Part shown: in pieces, positions 43,965 to 52,622 of the stretch
Layout of the letters: each line of letters begins with the position of its first letter
Numbering within the stretch: the stretch's first letter is position 1
NCBI RefSeq assembly: GCF_006494815.1
Contig: NZ_CP041091.1
Location: 3,920,501 to 3,984,500 of the forward strand
Length of the DNA stretch: 64,000 bases
Reading direction: 5' to 3'
DNA from: Nocardioides sambongensis
Lineage (GTDB): Bacteria > Actinomycetota > Actinomycetes > Propionibacteriales > Nocardioidaceae
Notes under the pieces: generated by a model
What the model saw: only the letters and a program-made list of their open reading frames with translations
Told to the model about the DNA's origin: nothing
The model's database searches: none
Translations under genes and position numbers: made by a program

Positions 43965-45857
43965 ATGGAGATCGCCCTGCTGCTGGTCGGCATCGCCGTC
44001 ACGGTGATCGCGGGGACCGCGGTCGCCGAGCGGCGCGGCTTCCCGGCACCGCTGCTGCTGATCGCCGTCGGCATCCTGGTCTCGCTGATCCCCGGCGTGC
44101 CCGAGGTCCGGCTGGAGCCCGACGTCGTGCTGCTCGGGCTGCTCCCGCCGCTGCTCTACGCCGCGGCCGTGCGCACCTCGCTGGTCGACTTCAACGCCAA
44201 CCGGCGGCCGATCCTGCTGCTCTCCATCGGGCTGGTCTTCTTCACCACCGCCGGGGTGGCCGTCGTGGTGCGCCTGGTGGTGCCCGAGATCGGGTGGCCG
44301 CTGGCGTTCGCGATCGGCGCCGTGGTGGCGCCACCGGACGCCGTGGCCGCGACCGCGATCGGCCGCCGGATCGGGCTTCCCCGCCGGGTGGTCACCATCC
44401 TGGAGGGGGAGTCGCTGCTCAACGACGCCTCCGCGCTGGTCGCGCTGCGCACCGCGATCGCCGCCCTGGGCGCCTCCGTCACGGTGCTCGAGGTCGGCCT
44501 CGACTTCCTGGTCGCCGCGGGTGGCGGCGTCGCGGTCGGTGTGCTCTTCTTCCTCGTCGTCGGTCTGGTACGTCGCCGCGGGGTCGACCCCGACATCGAC
44601 ACCGGCATCTCGCTGGTGGTCCCCTTCGCGTCGTACCTGGTGGCGGAGGAGATCCACGCCTCGGGCGTGGTGGCCGTGGTGGTCGCCGGACTGCTCCTCG
44701 GCCACAAGGCGCCGGTGCTGCAGACCGCCCAGGCCCGCCTGGCGCAGCGCACCAATTGGCGCACGGTGACGTTCCTGCTGGAGAACACCGTCTTCCTGCT
44801 GATCGGGTTGCAGGCCGACTGGCTGGTCGCGGACGTCCTGGACAGCGAGCTGAGCCCCGCACGGGTGGTCGCGGTCTCGCTGGCCACCCTGGCGGCGGTG
44901 GTGGTGCTGCGGCTGATCTGGGTCTTCGGCATCCGCTGGGCACTGGTGCGCCCCGACCCCGACCCGGTGAGCGGGGTGATGCCGGACTTCCGGCAGTCGT
45001 TCCTGGTCGGCTGGGCCGGGATGCGTGGCGTGGTCACCCTCGCCGCGGCCTTCGTGGTGCCCGAGGACGCCGACTACCGCGAGGTGGTGCTGATGGTGGC
45101 CTTCGTGGTGGTGGCCGGAACGCTGTTCGGGCAGGGGCTGACGCTGCCCTGGTTCGCCCGGCGGCTCGCGGTCCGTGGACCGGACCCCGCGGAGGACGCG
45201 CTGGCGCGCGCCACGCTGCTGCAGCAGGCGGCGGCGGCCGGTTTTGCCCGGCTCGACGAGCTGACCGGGGACGACCCGTCCGGCGACCCGCACCAGGTGC
45301 GCTCCACCATCGAGGGCCGGGTGGAGGCGCGGAACTTCGCGGCCTGGGAGCGGCTGGGCACCACCGCCGGGGAGGAGGCGCCCAGTGCCACCTACCACCG
45401 GTGGCGCACCGAGATGATCGCCGCCGAGCGGGACCGGATCCTCGAGATCAGGTCCAGCGGCACGGTGCCCTCGGAGGTGGTCAGCGAGGTGCTGGCGATG
45501 CTCGACCTGGAGGAGTCGATGCTCGACGCCGCGGAGGAGGACCGCGCGGAGATCCGCGCCGGCGCCGGCGGCCGGACCGCCGGAGTCACCTGCGCCGACC
45601 TCGACGACCCGGCGCTCGGCGCGGACGGGCTCGACCCGGCCGAGGAGGAGGGACTGGTCTGCGCCGACTGCCTGGAGTCGGGGACCCGCTGGGTCGCGCT
45701 GCGCGCGTGCCTCACCTGCGGCCGGGTCGGCTGCTGCGACTCCTCGCCGTTGCGGCACGCCACGGCGCACTTCCACGCCACCGCGCACCCGGTGGTCCGC
45801 TCGGTGGAGCCCGGGGAGAACTGGCGGTGGTGCTTCGTGCACCACACCACCGCGTGA
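43965..45857 (+). CDS. Na+/H+ antiporter (CPA1, NhaP type) with C-terminal UBP-type zinc finger
   Basis: 630 residues. The N-terminal about 400 residues hold roughly 12 membrane helices with the CPA1 core VVAPPDAVAATAIGRRIGLP and ILEGESLLNDASALVALR, and GMRGVVTLAAAFVVP. A soluble helical region follows (about 410-540). The last about 85 residues are a ZnF-UBP domain: CADL, CADCLESGTRWVALRACLTC, GRVGCCDSS, HATAHFHATAHPVV, WCFVHH, with Cys and His ligands in the usual order. In eukaryotes this finger binds the ubiquitin C-terminus. ATG 43965 follows GGGGGAGGA. Confidence 0.9.
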   Translation: MEIALLLVGIAVTVIAGTAVAERRGFPAPLLLIAVGILVSLIPGVPEVRLEPDVVLLGLLPPLLYAAAVRTSLVDFNANRRPILLLSIGLVFFTTAGVAVVVRLVVPEIGWPLAFAIGAVVAPPDAVAATAIGRRIGLPRRVVTILEGESLLNDASALVALRTAIAALGASVTVLEVGLDFLVAAGGGVAVGVLFFLVVGLVRRRGVDPDIDTGISLVVPFASYLVAEEIHASGVVAVVVAGLLLGHKAPVLQTAQARLAQRTNWRTVTFLLENTVFLLIGLQADWLVADVLDSELSPARVVAVSLATLAAVVVLRLIWVFGIRWALVRPDPDPVSGVMPDFRQSFLVGWAGMRGVVTLAAAFVVPEDADYREVVLMVAFVVVAGTLFGQGLTLPWFARRLAVRGPDPAEDALARATLLQQAAAAGFARLDELTGDDPSGDPHQVRSTIEGRVEARNFAAWERLGTTAGEEAPSATYHRWRTEMIAAERDRILEIRSSGTVPSEVVSEVLAMLDLEESMLDAAEEDRAEIRAGAGGRTAGVTCADLDDPALGADGLDPAEEEGLVCADCLESGTRWVALRACLTCGRVGCCDSSPLRHATAHFHATAHPVVRSVEPGENWRWCFVHHTTA

Positions 45858-45882
45858 ACCCTCGCCCGGCCCGGCCGGTGGT

Positions 45883-45888
45883 TACGGT
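45883..45888 (+). promoter_or_regulatory. -10-like box for a leaderless MBL-fold gene transcript
   Basis: TACGGT ends 6 bases before ATG 45895; no Shine-Dalgarno sequence lies between. Confidence 0.5.
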
Positions 45889-45894
45889 GGTCCC

Positions 45895-46536
45895 ATGCGG
45901 CTGACGAAGCTGGGACACGCCTGCGTCCGGATCGGCGACGGTGACACGACGGTGGTGCTCGACCCGGGTGGTTTCACCGACCCCGGGGCGGTGGACGGGG
46001 CGGACGCGGTGCTGATCACGCACGAGCACGCCGACCACTACGAGGTCGCCCACCTGCGTGCGACCGACGCCCCGATCTACACCATCGCGGCGGTCGCCGC
46101 GCGGATCCGCGAGGACGCGCCGGACCTCGCGGAACGGGTCGAGGTGGTGCGTCCGGAGCAGCGGTTCGAGGTCGGCGGCATCGGCGTCCGCGTGGTCGGT
46201 GAGCTGCACGCGGTGATCCATTCCGAGCTGCCCCGCTTCCACAACAGCGGCTACCTGATGGATGTCGGGGGCACCCGCGTCTTCCATCCCGGAGATGCGC
46301 TGACCGGTCCCGCGGAGGCGGTGGACGTGCTGCTGGCACCGGTCTCGGCGCCGTGGATGAAGGTCAGCGAGGGCATCGACTTCGCCCGGTCGGTCGGGGC
46401 GCCGCGCAACGTGGCGATCCACGACCGGATCTACTCCTCGGCCGGGCTGGGTGTCGCGGACACCCACTTCGGGCGGATCCTGGGCGCCGCCGGCGCCGAC
46501 TACGTCCGCCTGGCCGACGGTGCCGACCTGACCTGA
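45895..46536 (+). CDS. MBL-fold metal-dependent hydrolase (UlaG/UPF0173-like)
   Basis: 213 residues. The metal-site motif HxHxDH appears as LITHEHADHYEVA; later His ligands are in VIHSEL, VFHPGD and VAIHDRIYS. MRLTKLGHACVRIGDGDTTV is a typical start. Small-substrate hydrolase; the reaction is not assignable. Confidence 0.85.
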   Translation: MRLTKLGHACVRIGDGDTTVVLDPGGFTDPGAVDGADAVLITHEHADHYEVAHLRATDAPIYTIAAVAARIREDAPDLAERVEVVRPEQRFEVGGIGVRVVGELHAVIHSELPRFHNSGYLMDVGGTRVFHPGDALTGPAEAVDVLLAPVSAPWMKVSEGIDFARSVGAPRNVAIHDRIYSSAGLGVADTHFGRILGAAGADYVRLADGADLT

Positions 46537-46582
46537 CGGCCCCGCTCAGGGAGCGCTCAGACGGACCCGGCATCATGGCGCA

Positions 46583-47206
46583 ATGCCCAACCCACGTTCG
46601 ACCTATGCCGGCATCGCGACCGGCGCCATCCTGCTGGCCGGCGTCGTCGGGTTCGGTGTGGGCCTGCCGGAGGTCGTCGGTGACGGCTCTGCCGAGACGC
46701 CCGCGCTGCCCGACCAGATCGCCGGGTACACGGCGCTGTCCCAGGTGACCGCGGAGGACGCCGGCGTCACCAGCGACGAGGACAAGGCCGCCCTGGAGGA
46801 GTTCCTGGCCAGCGCGGAGAAGCAGGACGAGGAGGCCGCCGAGGCACTCGGTGAGGAGTACGGCGACGCCAGCGTGCGTGCCTACGTCGACGCAGCGGGG
46901 ATGGCGAACGCGGCTCAGACCGGTGGGACCGGGCAGTTCAGCGTCACCGTGCTGCCGGGCGAGGAGACCGGACCGGTCTTCTCCGGCGGGCCCTACCAGG
47001 CCGACACCTACCGGCTGCAGACCATCGACGGCCACCGCTGCTCGGTCGCCTGGCAGAGCTCGACCCCGGGTGCCGAGCCGACCGACCTCGACTACCAGGT
47101 CGAGTGCCGGGCCGCCGAGGGCGGACTGGTCTACGACGTCTACTCGATCGGCATCGCGCCGGAGAAGGCCGCCGACATCCTCACCGAGCTGATCGAGACC
47201 ACCTGA
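46583..47206 (+). CDS. Membrane-anchored or secreted protein, unknown
   Basis: 207 residues. An N-terminal hydrophobic segment (TYAGIATGAILLAGVVGFGV) is followed by an outer domain with two Cys (HRCSVAW and QVECRAA) that could form a disulfide. No family is recognised. It is convergent with the L,D-transpeptidase gene, 31 bases apart. Confidence 0.65.
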   Translation: MPNPRSTYAGIATGAILLAGVVGFGVGLPEVVGDGSAETPALPDQIAGYTALSQVTAEDAGVTSDEDKAALEEFLASAEKQDEEAAEALGEEYGDASVRAYVDAAGMANAAQTGGTGQFSVTVLPGEETGPVFSGGPYQADTYRLQTIDGHRCSVAWQSSTPGAEPTDLDYQVECRAAEGGLVYDVYSIGIAPEKAADILTELIETT

Positions 47207-47237
47207 TCCGTCCGGGCCTCGCGGGTCTCCCTGGCCC

Positions 47238-48290
47238 TCACGACCAGTAGACGACGACCTCGTCGCCGACCTGGACCTGGTCGAAGAGCGTGGCGATCGC
47301 GGCCTGGTCGCGGACGTTGACGCAGCCGTGGGAGGCGCCGTTGTAGCCGTTCGCGGCGAAGTCCGAGGAGTAGTGCACCGCCTGGCCGCGGGAGAAGAAC
47401 ATCGCGTAGGGCATCGCGGAGCCGTAGAGGCTCGACACGTGGTCCCTGCTCTTCCACTCCACGGAGAAGCGGCCCTCGCGGGTCGGCGTGGACGACGCGC
47501 CGAACCGTACGTCGACCGTGGTCCGCACCGTGCCGTCGACCACCCAGCGCAGGGTGCGGCTGGACTTGTCGATGCAGAGCACGCGACCGGTGCGGCAGCG
47601 GGCGTCGAGCGCGCCCGGGGTGTTGCCGCCGACCTGGTTGGTCAGCTCGGCGTCGGTCGGCTCGGTGGACATCTCCTCCAGCCGGGTCAGCGTGCGCTGG
47701 TCCACCTCGCCGGTGACCGGGAAGCCGCGCTTGGCCTGGAACCCGCGGACCGCCGCGACCGTCACCTCGCCGTAGTAACCGGTGACGTCGGTGTTGAACC
47801 AGTCGATCTGACGCAGCCGCGCCTGCACCTCGCGGACCCCGTCGCTCTCGTCGCCGACGGAGTAGAGCGCGGGCCCGGCGACCATTCCCTGCGTCCGCCC
47901 GTCGTCGGCCGGGTCGTCGGCCGGGTCGTCGGTCGGGTCCTCGCTCGGCTCGTCGCTCGCCTCGTCGCTCGCCTCGTCAGTTGGCTCGTCGTCGCTGTCG
48001 TCAGCGCCGGCACCGGTCTGCCCGGCCGACGGTTCGCGGCCGTCGGCGGGTCCGCCGGAGCCGTTGCCGGTCCGGTCGTCGGCGTTCCCCGGCCCGCCGT
48101 CCTGGCCGGATCCCGAGGAGGGACCCTCCTGGCGTGGTGAGCCGGCCCGGTCGCTGCGGGCGTCGGCCGCCGCCTCGGTGTCGGCGTTGCGGTAGGCCCA
48201 CCCGGCGCCGTACGCGAGCAGGCTGAGGACAGCGGTGAGGACGACGACGATCGCGACGCGACGGCCGGTCCGGTGTGTGCGGGTGGTCAT
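47238..48290 (-). CDS. L,D-transpeptidase with peptidoglycan-binding domain
   Basis: Cross-links peptidoglycan outside the cell. 350 residues. An N-terminal membrane anchor (VAIVVVLTAVLSLLAYGAGW) is followed by a disordered Asp/Pro/Ser region (EASDEASDEPSEDPTDDPAD), a PG-binding domain (VREVQARLRQIDWFNTDVTG, then YYGEVTVAAVRGFQ) and a YkuD catalytic domain with the active Cys in HGCVNVRD. The linker DNA is a run of 12- to 15-bp repeats. It is divergent from the lamin-tail gene across 226 bp. Confidence 0.9.
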   Translation of the reverse strand: MTTRTHRTGRRVAIVVVLTAVLSLLAYGAGWAYRNADTEAAADARSDRAGSPRQEGPSSGSGQDGGPGNADDRTGNGSGGPADGREPSAGQTGAGADDSDDEPTDEASDEASDEPSEDPTDDPADDPADDGRTQGMVAGPALYSVGDESDGVREVQARLRQIDWFNTDVTGYYGEVTVAAVRGFQAKRGFPVTGEVDQRTLTRLEEMSTEPTDAELTNQVGGNTPGALDARCRTGRVLCIDKSSRTLRWVVDGTVRTTVDVRFGASSTPTREGRFSVEWKSRDHVSSLYGSAMPYAMFFSRGQAVHYSSDFAANGYNGASHGCVNVRDQAAIATLFDQVQVGDEVVVYWS

Positions 48291-48516
48291 GCCATCAAGA
48301 CGTCCGAAGCGCCGAGTCGGTTGCGAACGACTTGATCACGAAACGGCATCGGTGCCTCGGGGCCACCGCGGCGCGACCGACCGGTCGCGCACCGCTCGCC
48401 CGGCGTTGCCCACCCGTTCATCACTGGTTCGTACGACGCCGCGAGGCTGCCCGGGTTTGCCCCACTGCTCATCTCGTCGCCGACTCGGGTGCGGCCGTCC
48501 CCAGAGGAACCACTCC
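48291..48516. promoter_or_regulatory. 226-bp divergent control region
   Basis: Lies between the L,D-transpeptidase and the lamin-tail gene. Its base composition is less GC-rich near 48300-48345 (for example GAACGACTTGATCACGAAAC). No specific operator is recognised. Confidence 0.4.
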
Positions 48517-51057
48517 GTGCAGATCAACCCCGTACAGGCCGGCCCAGCTCCGATCGACTCGTCACAGAGCAGACGCCGCGCACTGGCGGCTGCCGTCGCC
48601 GGGACGGTGGTGCTGGCGCCGCTCGCGCTGGTGCTGGCGCCGCTCCCCGCCTCCGCCGCCGCCACCGACATCCGGATCAACGAGATCATCACCGACTCCG
48701 CCACCGTCGCGGACAGCATCGAGCTGACCAACATCGGCGCCGCGTCGGTCGACCTCTCCGGCTGGGTGGTCAAGGACGACAAGGACGACCGCACCCTGGC
48801 GCTGCCCTCCGGCACCGAGCTGGCGCCCGGTGACTACCTGACCGTGGTGACCGCCACCGACGACGACGCCGGGTTCGGGCTGGGCAACGGGGACGCGGCA
48901 CGGATCTTCCTGCCCGACGGCACCACCCTGGTCGACGGCCACAGCTTCCCGAGCCACTCGGCGCCCTCCTGGTCGCGCTGCGAGGACGGCACCGGTGACT
49001 TCGTCCAGGCGAACAGCGAGACCCTCGGCGCACCCAACGACTGCCCGGCGCCGGGCGGTGCGGCGGACGTCCGGATCAACGAGATCGAGTCCAACGGTGA
49101 CGTGGTCGGCGACTGGGTCGAGCTGGTCAACGCGGGTGACGCCGCGGCCGACATCTCCGGCTGGCGACTGATCGATGCCGACCCCGAGCACCAGTTCGCC
49201 GTGGTGCCGGACGGCACGGTGCTCGCGCCGGGCGGGTTCGTCGCCCTCTACACCGAGTTCCCGGCCCCCGGTTTCGGTCTGGGCTCGGCCGACACGGTCA
49301 CGCTCTACCGTGCCGACGGCACCTCGGAGGTCGACACCCACTCCTGGGCCGACGGCCACGCCGGTACGACGCTCGGCCGGTGTCCCGACGGCACCGGGAG
49401 CTGGCAGGAGACGACCGTCCCCACCCGCGGCAGCGCGAACGCGTGCAGCCCGGTCCGGATCAACGAGGTCGAGTCCAGCGACCCTGCCGGGGGACCGGAC
49501 TGGGTCGAGCTGGTGAACCTCTCCGGCGCCGACGTCGACCTCGCCGGCTGGGAGATCCGCGACAGCGGCGACGCCGAGCCGACCGTGCTGCCGGCGGGCA
49601 CCGTCGTACCCGCCGGGGGCCACCTGGTCGTCGACGACCTGGCGGCCGGGCTGGGTGGCAGCGACAGCGCCCGGCTGCTGGACGACACGGGCGCGGTGAT
49701 CGACTCCCACAGCTGGGTCGCGCACGCACCTACCACCTACGGCCGCTGCTCGGACGGCGTCGGCACGTTCACCGGCACCGTCGCCGCCACGCCGGGCGGG
49801 GTCAACGACTGCCCCGGCCTGGACACCGCTCCGTGGCCGGGCTCGCCCGAGGTGGCGACCAGCGACCTGGCGGAGACCTTCGGACAGGACGCCAGCGGCG
49901 TCACCTTCGACCCCGAGCACGCCGGCGTGCTGTGGGTGGCGCAGAACAAGGCCGGCACGCTGCGCAAGCTCACGAAGGACGGCGACACCTGGGTGCCGGC
50001 CGCCGGGTGGGCGGAGGGCCGCGACCCGAGGTACGCCGACGGCACCGGTGCCCCCGACACCGAGGGCATCACGATCGGCCCGGACTCCGCGGTCTACCTG
50101 GCCTCGGAGCGCAACAACGACGTCTCCGGGGTCAGCCGCAACACCGTGCTGCGGTACGAGCCCGAGGTCTCGATGAACGCCACCGACGAGTGGGACCTGA
50201 CCGCCGTGCTGCCCGCGGTTGGCGCGAACCTCGGTCTGGAGGGGGTGACCTGGGTGCCGGACCGCTACCTGGTGGAGAGCGGCTTCGTCGACGACTCCAC
50301 GGGCTCGGCCTACGATCCCGCGACCTACACCGACCACGGCAGCGGGCTGTACGTCGTCGCTGTGGAGGGCACCGGCCAGCTCTACGTGTTGGCTCTGGAC
50401 CAGACGGACGCGGTCGACGAGGCGGCGCACCTGGTGGCCACCGTCGACCCCCGGCTGCTCACCAACGCCGGCCCGGCCGCAGCGATGGACGTCTCCTGGG
50501 ACCCGGAGACCGAGCAGATCTGGGCGCTGTGCGACGACAGTTGCGACGGCGTCTCGGTCACCCTGACCGTCGATGAGGCGGGGTCCTTCGCGGTCGACGC
50601 TGCCTACGACCGGCCGGTGGGGATGCCGAACCTCAACAACGAGGGCCTCGCCGTCGCCCCGCAGAGCACCTGCGTCGACGGCCGCAAGGAGGTCGTGTGG
50701 AGCGACGACGGCGACACCGACGGCCACGCGCTGCGCAGCGGCACCCTGCCCTGTACGGCGACGGAGCCGGAGCCCGAGTCGGAGGCGAAGCGGTTCGCGC
50801 TGAAGCGGAAGCCCCGGATCGTCGGAGCCCACCGGGTCGGTCGCACGATGCGAGTGCGCACCGGGGCGGTCGCGCCACGACCGACGGCGGTCCGGGTGGA
50901 GTGGCGGGTCGCCGGCAAGGTCGTCCGCGGCAATGCCCGCACCCTGAAGGCGCGGACGTGGATGGCCGGCAAGCCGGTGGTCGTCCGGGTGACCTACCGG
51001 GCCCCGGGCTACCAGCCGCGCACCGTGCGGTCGGCGCCGGTGCGGATCCGCCGCTGA
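48517..51057 (+). CDS. Secreted lamin-tail domain protein with beta-propeller-like region
   Basis: About 846 residues. GTG 48517 after AGAGGAA gives a signal peptide (RRRALAAAVAGTVVLAPLAL and onward, ending PASAAA). Three lamin-tail domains follow, each starting with a (D/P)(I/V)RINE(I/V) motif (about residues 48, 184 and 310) and each with a SWxxH-type edge (HSFPSHSAPSWSRC, HSWADGHAGTTLGRC, HSWVAHAPTTYGRC). Residues about 440-760 look like a propeller of the phytase-like or SdiA-regulated kind (GVTFDPEHAGVLWVAQNKAG, TEGITIGPDSAVYLASERNN). A basic Ig-like C-terminal domain ends the protein. It is likely surface-exposed; enzymatic role unproven. Confidence 0.8.
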   Translation: MQINPVQAGPAPIDSSQSRRRALAAAVAGTVVLAPLALVLAPLPASAAATDIRINEIITDSATVADSIELTNIGAASVDLSGWVVKDDKDDRTLALPSGTELAPGDYLTVVTATDDDAGFGLGNGDAARIFLPDGTTLVDGHSFPSHSAPSWSRCEDGTGDFVQANSETLGAPNDCPAPGGAADVRINEIESNGDVVGDWVELVNAGDAAADISGWRLIDADPEHQFAVVPDGTVLAPGGFVALYTEFPAPGFGLGSADTVTLYRADGTSEVDTHSWADGHAGTTLGRCPDGTGSWQETTVPTRGSANACSPVRINEVESSDPAGGPDWVELVNLSGADVDLAGWEIRDSGDAEPTVLPAGTVVPAGGHLVVDDLAAGLGGSDSARLLDDTGAVIDSHSWVAHAPTTYGRCSDGVGTFTGTVAATPGGVNDCPGLDTAPWPGSPEVATSDLAETFGQDASGVTFDPEHAGVLWVAQNKAGTLRKLTKDGDTWVPAAGWAEGRDPRYADGTGAPDTEGITIGPDSAVYLASERNNDVSGVSRNTVLRYEPEVSMNATDEWDLTAVLPAVGANLGLEGVTWVPDRYLVESGFVDDSTGSAYDPATYTDHGSGLYVVAVEGTGQLYVLALDQTDAVDEAAHLVATVDPRLLTNAGPAAAMDVSWDPETEQIWALCDDSCDGVSVTLTVDEAGSFAVDAAYDRPVGMPNLNNEGLAVAPQSTCVDGRKEVVWSDDGDTDGHALRSGTLPCTATEPEPESEAKRFALKRKPRIVGAHRVGRTMRVRTGAVAPRPTAVRVEWRVAGKVVRGNARTLKARTWMAGKPVVVRVTYRAPGYQPRTVRSAPVRIRR

Positions 51058-51068
51058 GTCGCTCCGCG

Positions 51069-51100
51069 GCCGGCTGCCTCGGGGCTCTGAGGCAGCCGGC
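51069..51100. terminator. Bidirectional terminator between convergent genes
   Basis: Perfect 12-bp stem GCCGGCTGCCTC / GAGGCAGCCGGC with an 8-base loop, between the stops of the lamin-tail gene and the HNH gene. Only a weak T-rich tract (TTCCCTATCT) follows. Confidence 0.75.
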
Positions 51101-51104
51101 TTCC

Positions 51105-52378
51105 CTATCTCCGTCGGTGGTATCTGCGGTCGCCGTTGGGGAGTCGGGTGGTGGTGTAGGCGGGGTCGTGTTCGCGGTGGTGGTGGAAGGAGCAGAGGAG
51201 TAGGCCGTCGGCGAGGTCGGTGCGGCCGCCTTTCGACCAGGGGTCCAGGTGGTGGGCTTCGCACCAGCGGGCTGGGATGGTGCAGCCTTCGGCGCGGCAG
51301 GTCTTGTCCCGGAGTCGTAGTGCGGTGCGTTGGGCTGTGGTGAACAGCCGGCGGGCGCGTCCGAGGTCGAGGACTTCGGATTTGCCGCCGAGGACGGCGG
51401 GGAGGATCTTGGCGGTGCAGGCCAGGCGTCGGGCTGCGTGGGCGCTGATCCGCTGCTCCCCGTCGGTGTCGTGGCTGGGGTCGAGGAGTCCGGCTGTGCC
51501 GAGGTCGCGGGTGAGCTGGGTGTGGTCGATGGTGACGATCACGGTGGTGGCGTCGCCACCGTGGTCGGGCAGCTGGTTCGGGTCGAGGTGCTCGAGGAGC
51601 GCTCCGAACGCGAGGCCGCGGGCGTGGTGTTGCGGCAGCCGTTCGGCGCCTGAGTCTTGTTGGTGCGGTGAGGTGTAGGCGTCGAGGTAGGTCGCGAGTC
51701 GTGCTGCGACCGGGTCGGGGACCAGGGTGGTGATCCGGGTCAGCCCGTCCCCCAGGGACCGGATCCTCAACGATGTCTTCGCAGTGGCCGCGGCTTCCAA
51801 TGCGGCGAGGCGTTTGGCGTCCTCCTCGTCGGCGATCTCGGGGCCACGACGTCGAGGATCCGGTCCGCGAGGCGGCGTAGCTCTTTCGGACCGAACCCAC
51901 CCTCGGGCACCCCGGGCCGGTCGCCGGTGCCGTACGCCACCAGATCGGCCTCGGCCCTCGTCCGCGCCTTGGTGTCGATCCGGGCCGGCAGGGCGTCCAG
52001 GCCGGTGGTGATCACCCGGGCCTGCTCCAACGACAACGCACCGCGGGCCATCGCTGCCCCCACCCGCGGCCAGGACTCGTCGATCGCGGTGGCGACCTTC
52101 GACTCCGCACGCAACCGGCCGGGGTCGGCGCCGGTCCGCAACGCCACCCACCCCGCGACGTCCCGCGCCCCATGGGTCGAGGCGACATCGGCCGACGCGG
52201 CCAGGACCCGCATCCGCAGCTCGACCACCTGCGCCTCCAACGCCACCAACCCCCTCAACAGCGCCTCACGCTCGGGCATCGCGAGGAACCCCGGTTGACG
52301 CTCCGCGACCTCACCCAGCGCGTCTCGGCACACCGTGACCGCCTCGCCCAGCGGGGTGCGGGTGCCGGTCAGCGACAT
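51105..52378 (-). CDS. HNH endonuclease / DUF222 (13E12-type) protein (apparent frameshift at 51840-51843)
   Basis: About 424 residues after repair. The N-terminal DUF222 region ([40 protein letters not shown]) is followed by an HNH nuclease motif ([50 protein letters not shown]). GGGG at 51840-51843 lacks one G; its repair gives [20 protein letters not shown]. The family is repeated in many actinobacteria (REP13E12 in M. tuberculosis) and behaves like a mobile or selfish gene. ATG 52378 ([14 protein letters not shown]) is used. An SOS box lies upstream. Confidence 0.87.
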
Positions 52379-52429
52379 CGGGAGAACCTTCCGAGACAGG
52401 TGCAGCAGATGCCCTGATCCTACGCTCGT

Positions 52430-52445
52430 TCGAACTGGTGTTCTA
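52430..52445 (-). promoter_or_regulatory. LexA (SOS) box upstream of the HNH/DUF222 gene
   Basis: TCGAAC-TGGT-GTTCTA matches the actinobacterial LexA box TCGAAC-N4-GTTCGA at all but one arm position. On the minus strand a TAGGAT -10 box (52422 to 52417) follows it, so LexA would sit on the promoter. REP13E12 genes of M. tuberculosis are known to carry SOS boxes. Confidence 0.75.
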
Positions 52446-52510
52446 GTGGTCCGAGTGACCTGTGGACGAATGTTCTCCCAGGTCAGCCGCCCATTGCGCC
52501 CGTCGTGCGA

Positions 52511-52582
52511 GCGGGGTGGCCACCCCGCCCTCGCGGGCGCCACGACCAGCACCCGGTCCCACCTCCGGCCGGGTGGCCACCC
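52511..52582. repeat. Twin palindromes upstream of menG
   Basis: GCGGGGTGGCCACCCCGC (52511-52528, perfect 18-bp palindrome) and GGGTGGCCACCC (52571-52582) share the same 12-bp core 57 bp apart. They lie between the SOS-box promoter and menG. They may be paired regulator sites or an extragenic repeat. Confidence 0.7.
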
Positions 52583-52611
52583 TGCCCCGTCGCCCGCAGG
52601 CACCCGGCAAC

Positions 52612-52617
52612 TACCCT
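52612..52617 (+). promoter_or_regulatory. -10-like box for a leaderless menG transcript
   Basis: TACCCT ends 5 bases before GTG 52623, with no ribosome site in between. The same TACCCT is used at the DUF4229 gene. Confidence 0.5.
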
Positions 52618-52622
52618 TCGGG

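Noticed and set aside
48562..51900. A very long open frame (over 1,100 codons) on the minus strand opposite the lamin-tail gene and the HNH gene
   Set aside because: The translation is Arg/Val/Gly-rich without domain sense, and both plus- and minus-strand real genes with clear motifs cover the same DNA. Long antisense frames are expected in such GC-rich DNA.
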